DNA from: JAHEDH01 sp963753285 | GTDB lineage: Bacteria; Actinomycetota; Acidimicrobiia; Spongiisociales; ZC4RG35 | Direction: 5' to 3' | Length of the DNA: 64,000 nt | Assembly: GCA_963753285.1 (NCBI GenBank) | Contig: CAVWBT010000013.1 | Coordinates: forward strand, 1 to 64,000 | Shown here: in pieces, positions 62,491 through 64,000 of the stretch | How the letters are laid out: each line of letters begins with the position of its first letter | Position numbering within the stretch: position 1 is the first letter of the stretch | Notes under the pieces: model-generated | Told to the model about the DNA's origin: nothing | Database searches by the model: none | Seen by the model: the letters and a program-made list of their open reading frames with translations, nothing else | Made by a program: the position numbers and the translations under genes

Positions 62491-63669
62491 CTAGGGAAGA
62501 TCGTGTCCGCGGACGAAGAACGAGGCCATCTGTTCGCGGGTGACGACGTTGGAGGGGCAGTAGGAGGTCTCGGTACAACCGAGGGTGACACCGACGACTT
62601 CGATCGCTTCGATGTACTTGGCGTACGGGTTGGCGTCGATGTCGTCGAAGACGCCTGTCGGGGATGCGGGCAACGGGATGCCGAACGTCCCGACGAGGAA
62701 CCTCGCCATCTCTTGTCGAGTCAGTGGTGCATCTGGGCAGTAGTCGAACTCGCTGCAGCCGAACCCGATACCTGCTCGGGTGATCGCTTCGATGTCATCC
62801 GAGAAGAGGTGGCCGTCTGTGTCGGTGTAGGTGGCACCGGCGGATGCGACGGGAAGATCGAGATAGCGGCGGACGAACGCGGCCATCTGGCCGCGAGTGA
62901 TCGAATCCTGTGGGCAGTACTCGGTCTCACTGCAGCCGCGGGTGACACCCAACTCGACGAGACGCTCGATGTCGGCTTCGTGTGGCGAGCCGTCGTCGTC
63001 GACGAACGACGACCCGACGAAGGCTTCTGGTGGCTGCGGAGCGGGGGCGCCGCCCGGCTCGGACAGGATCGGCGCCGTCAGGAGATATGGATAGGGGTTG
63101 ATTCGCTCTTCGAACCCGTTGCCGTAGTAGCGAACCTCGAAATGCAGATGCGATCCGGCGTACTCGGCGTTGCCGCTGTCGCCGACCCACCCGATGAGCT
63201 GACCCTTCCGCACCACCGTGCCTTCGGTGATTCCCTCGGCGATGCCGTTGGCGAGTCCGTCGTCGGTACCGGGTGTGTCGTTGTTGAGATGGATGTATCC
63301 GGTCTTGTAGTCGCCGGGATGGTCGATGAAGAGATAGCAGCAGTTGCCTTCTTCGACGGTGCCCATCCACGACACCACGCCGTCGGCGACAGCCACGACC
63401 GGGGTCATCTTCGGACGCATGATGTCGGTCGCTCCGTGCAGGCGGCTGCACCCGGATCCGCGGCAGTCGTCGAAGGAGTCGGAGAGAGGGTCGCGGTCGC
63501 TGATGACCGGAAACACGATCGTGTTGAGATCGAAGGCTTCGAGGACGGGCGCCGCCGACTCGACGGCCTGGGCTTCAGCAGGCGCGACCGCGAAGGTGGC
63601 GACGGCGACGACGAACGCCATCAGGACCCTGATGGCACGATTGACTGTGTGCTCCCCCGAACATGGCAT
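62491..63669 (-). CDS. Secreted M23-family peptidase with three SLH-like repeats
   Basis: A 392-residue exported protein. The signal peptide ends near AEAQA. The M23 domain has HGATDI and HLHFEV as zinc and catalytic motifs, with an inserted CC pair (EGNCCYLF). After a Pro-rich linker come three surface-layer-homology units, each with a cysteine pair (GCSETEYCP, GCSEFDYCP, GCTETSYCP) and TRGQMAAFVRR-like motifs. It would cut peptidoglycan cross-links or stems while held at the wall. The tail matches that of the hydrolase gene at 16679-18503. Confidence 0.85.
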   Translation of the reverse strand: MPCSGEHTVNRAIRVLMAFVVAVATFAVAPAEAQAVESAAPVLEAFDLNTIVFPVISDRDPLSDSFDDCRGSGCSRLHGATDIMRPKMTPVVAVADGVVSWMGTVEEGNCCYLFIDHPGDYKTGYIHLNNDTPGTDDGLANGIAEGITEGTVVRKGQLIGWVGDSGNAEYAGSHLHFEVRYYGNGFEERINPYPYLLTAPILSEPGGAPAPQPPEAFVGSSFVDDDGSPHEADIERLVELGVTRGCSETEYCPQDSITRGQMAAFVRRYLDLPVASAGATYTDTDGHLFSDDIEAITRAGIGFGCSEFDYCPDAPLTRQEMARFLVGTFGIPLPASPTGVFDDIDANPYAKYIEAIEVVGVTLGCTETSYCPSNVVTREQMASFFVRGHDLP

Positions 63670-63750
63670 GAGTTATCCCTCGGCATGTTGCTGTCAGAAC
63701 TGAAGACGGTTCAGTATGCAACCTGTTACGAAATGGTTTGTCCAACTCGG

Positions 63751-64000
63751 CTACACGTCGATGTCGAACAGGTCGACCAAACGGTCGATCAGGGCCTGGC
63801 CGGAGATGCCACCGCGGATGATGTCGAGCGGCTCGCCGTCGGCCGAATAGATGACGGTCATCGGAGATCCCTGGGCACCGAACGCCGAGGCGAGCCCTCG
63901 CCCATCGATGCCCCCGACATCGCGCGCCAGGGGCCACAGACCGGCGATCCCCGTTCGCTCGGCAAGTCCGAGACCGGTTCCGTTGTCCATCGTGTCGATA
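63751..64000 (-). CDS. Thioredoxin-like (TlpA/ResA-type) protein, 3' part
   Basis: The last 82 or so residues of a gene that continues past the right edge. The frame includes GIAGLWPLARDVGG and SAFGAQGSPMTVIYSADGEP, where the Pro equals the cis-proline of thioredoxin folds, and the C-terminal helix QALIDRLVDLF. The CxxC site is outside the window, so the redox role is inferred. It may act in cytochrome maturation or disulfide control. It converges with no gene and lies 81 bases upstream of the M23 peptidase start on the same strand. Confidence 0.65.
   Translation of the reverse strand, partial: IDTMDNGTGLGLAERTGIAGLWPLARDVGGIDGRGLASAFGAQGSPMTVIYSADGEPLDIIRGGISGQALIDRLVDLFDIDV

Noticed and set aside
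1..64000. CRISPR arrays, insertion sequences or prophage genes
   Set aside because: No regularly spaced direct repeats, transposase, integrase or phage structural genes were seen. The only mobile-linked item is the broken HNH gene.

Overview
The window is a G+C-rich, gene-dense bacterial chromosome segment with genes on both strands in short operons. GTG and TTG starts are common, and stop/start overlaps of 4 bases (ATGA or GTGA) occur throughout. An actinobacterium is the best fit, possibly of the class Acidimicrobiia. The reasons are SLH-type surface domains with the repeated TRGQMAAFL motif, Thr-rich lipoprotein linkers, a DUF222/HNH nuclease, an Ole olefin cluster with fused OleB-OleC, and alpha/beta hydrolase-cyclase fusions. 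The lineage is inferred from protein style only; there is no rRNA gene here.

Layout. 1-1.9 kb: a tRNA-3'-end-like scrap, a YeiH-type membrane protein, a truncated paralogue remnant and a small monooxygenase. 1.9-9.0 kb: a leftward signalling/export block of histidine kinase, response regulator, FtsX-type permease, two ABC ATPases and an ABC-2 permease. 9-16.6 kb: PLP decarboxylase, Baeyer-Villiger-type monooxygenase, hydrolase-cyclase fusion, peroxiredoxin, unknown protein, VOC protein and CPBP protein. 16.7-24.2 kb: an SLH-anchored glycoside-hydrolase-like protein, an amino acid permease fused to USP domains, a bactofilin-like membrane protein and a broken DUF222/HNH nuclease. 24.2-30.5 kb: a dimethylglycine/sarcosine dehydrogenase-like enzyme, a secreted GH5-like lipoprotein, and an ECF sigma factor with a membrane partner. 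30.7-36.3 kb: a TGS GTPase and the oleA-oleBC-oleD long-chain olefin operon. 36.5-47.8 kb: Kup K+ transporter, LuxR-type regulator, an Ala/Gly-rich repeat protein, cupin, a MerR regulator with its operator, a flavin monooxygenase, a GerMN lipoprotein and a GT39-like membrane glycosyltransferase. 47.8-59.4 kb: mixed metabolism and stress genes (epimerase, hydrolase, carbonic anhydrase, pirin, glutathionyl-hydroquinone reductase, PNPOx-like protein, MFS exporter, ProA-like dehydrogenase). 59.5-64 kb: sirtuin, a Rieske-ThDP fusion enzyme, an M23 peptidase with SLH domains and a thioredoxin-like gene cut by the window edge.

The most unusual items are four. First, a single polypeptide joins a Rieske [2Fe-2S] domain to a ThDP-dependent enzyme, beside a sirtuin. 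Second, a complete ole operon carries an OleB-OleC fusion. Third, a sigma factor/membrane-protein pair has a duplicated extracellular domain and an inverted repeat upstream. Fourth, ten otherwise good genes carry reading-frame breaks at eleven sites. Ten of the breaks fit one extra base and one fits a missing base. That bias looks more like insertion-type sequence errors than natural decay, so most interrupted genes are annotated here as whole genes with the break position stated.
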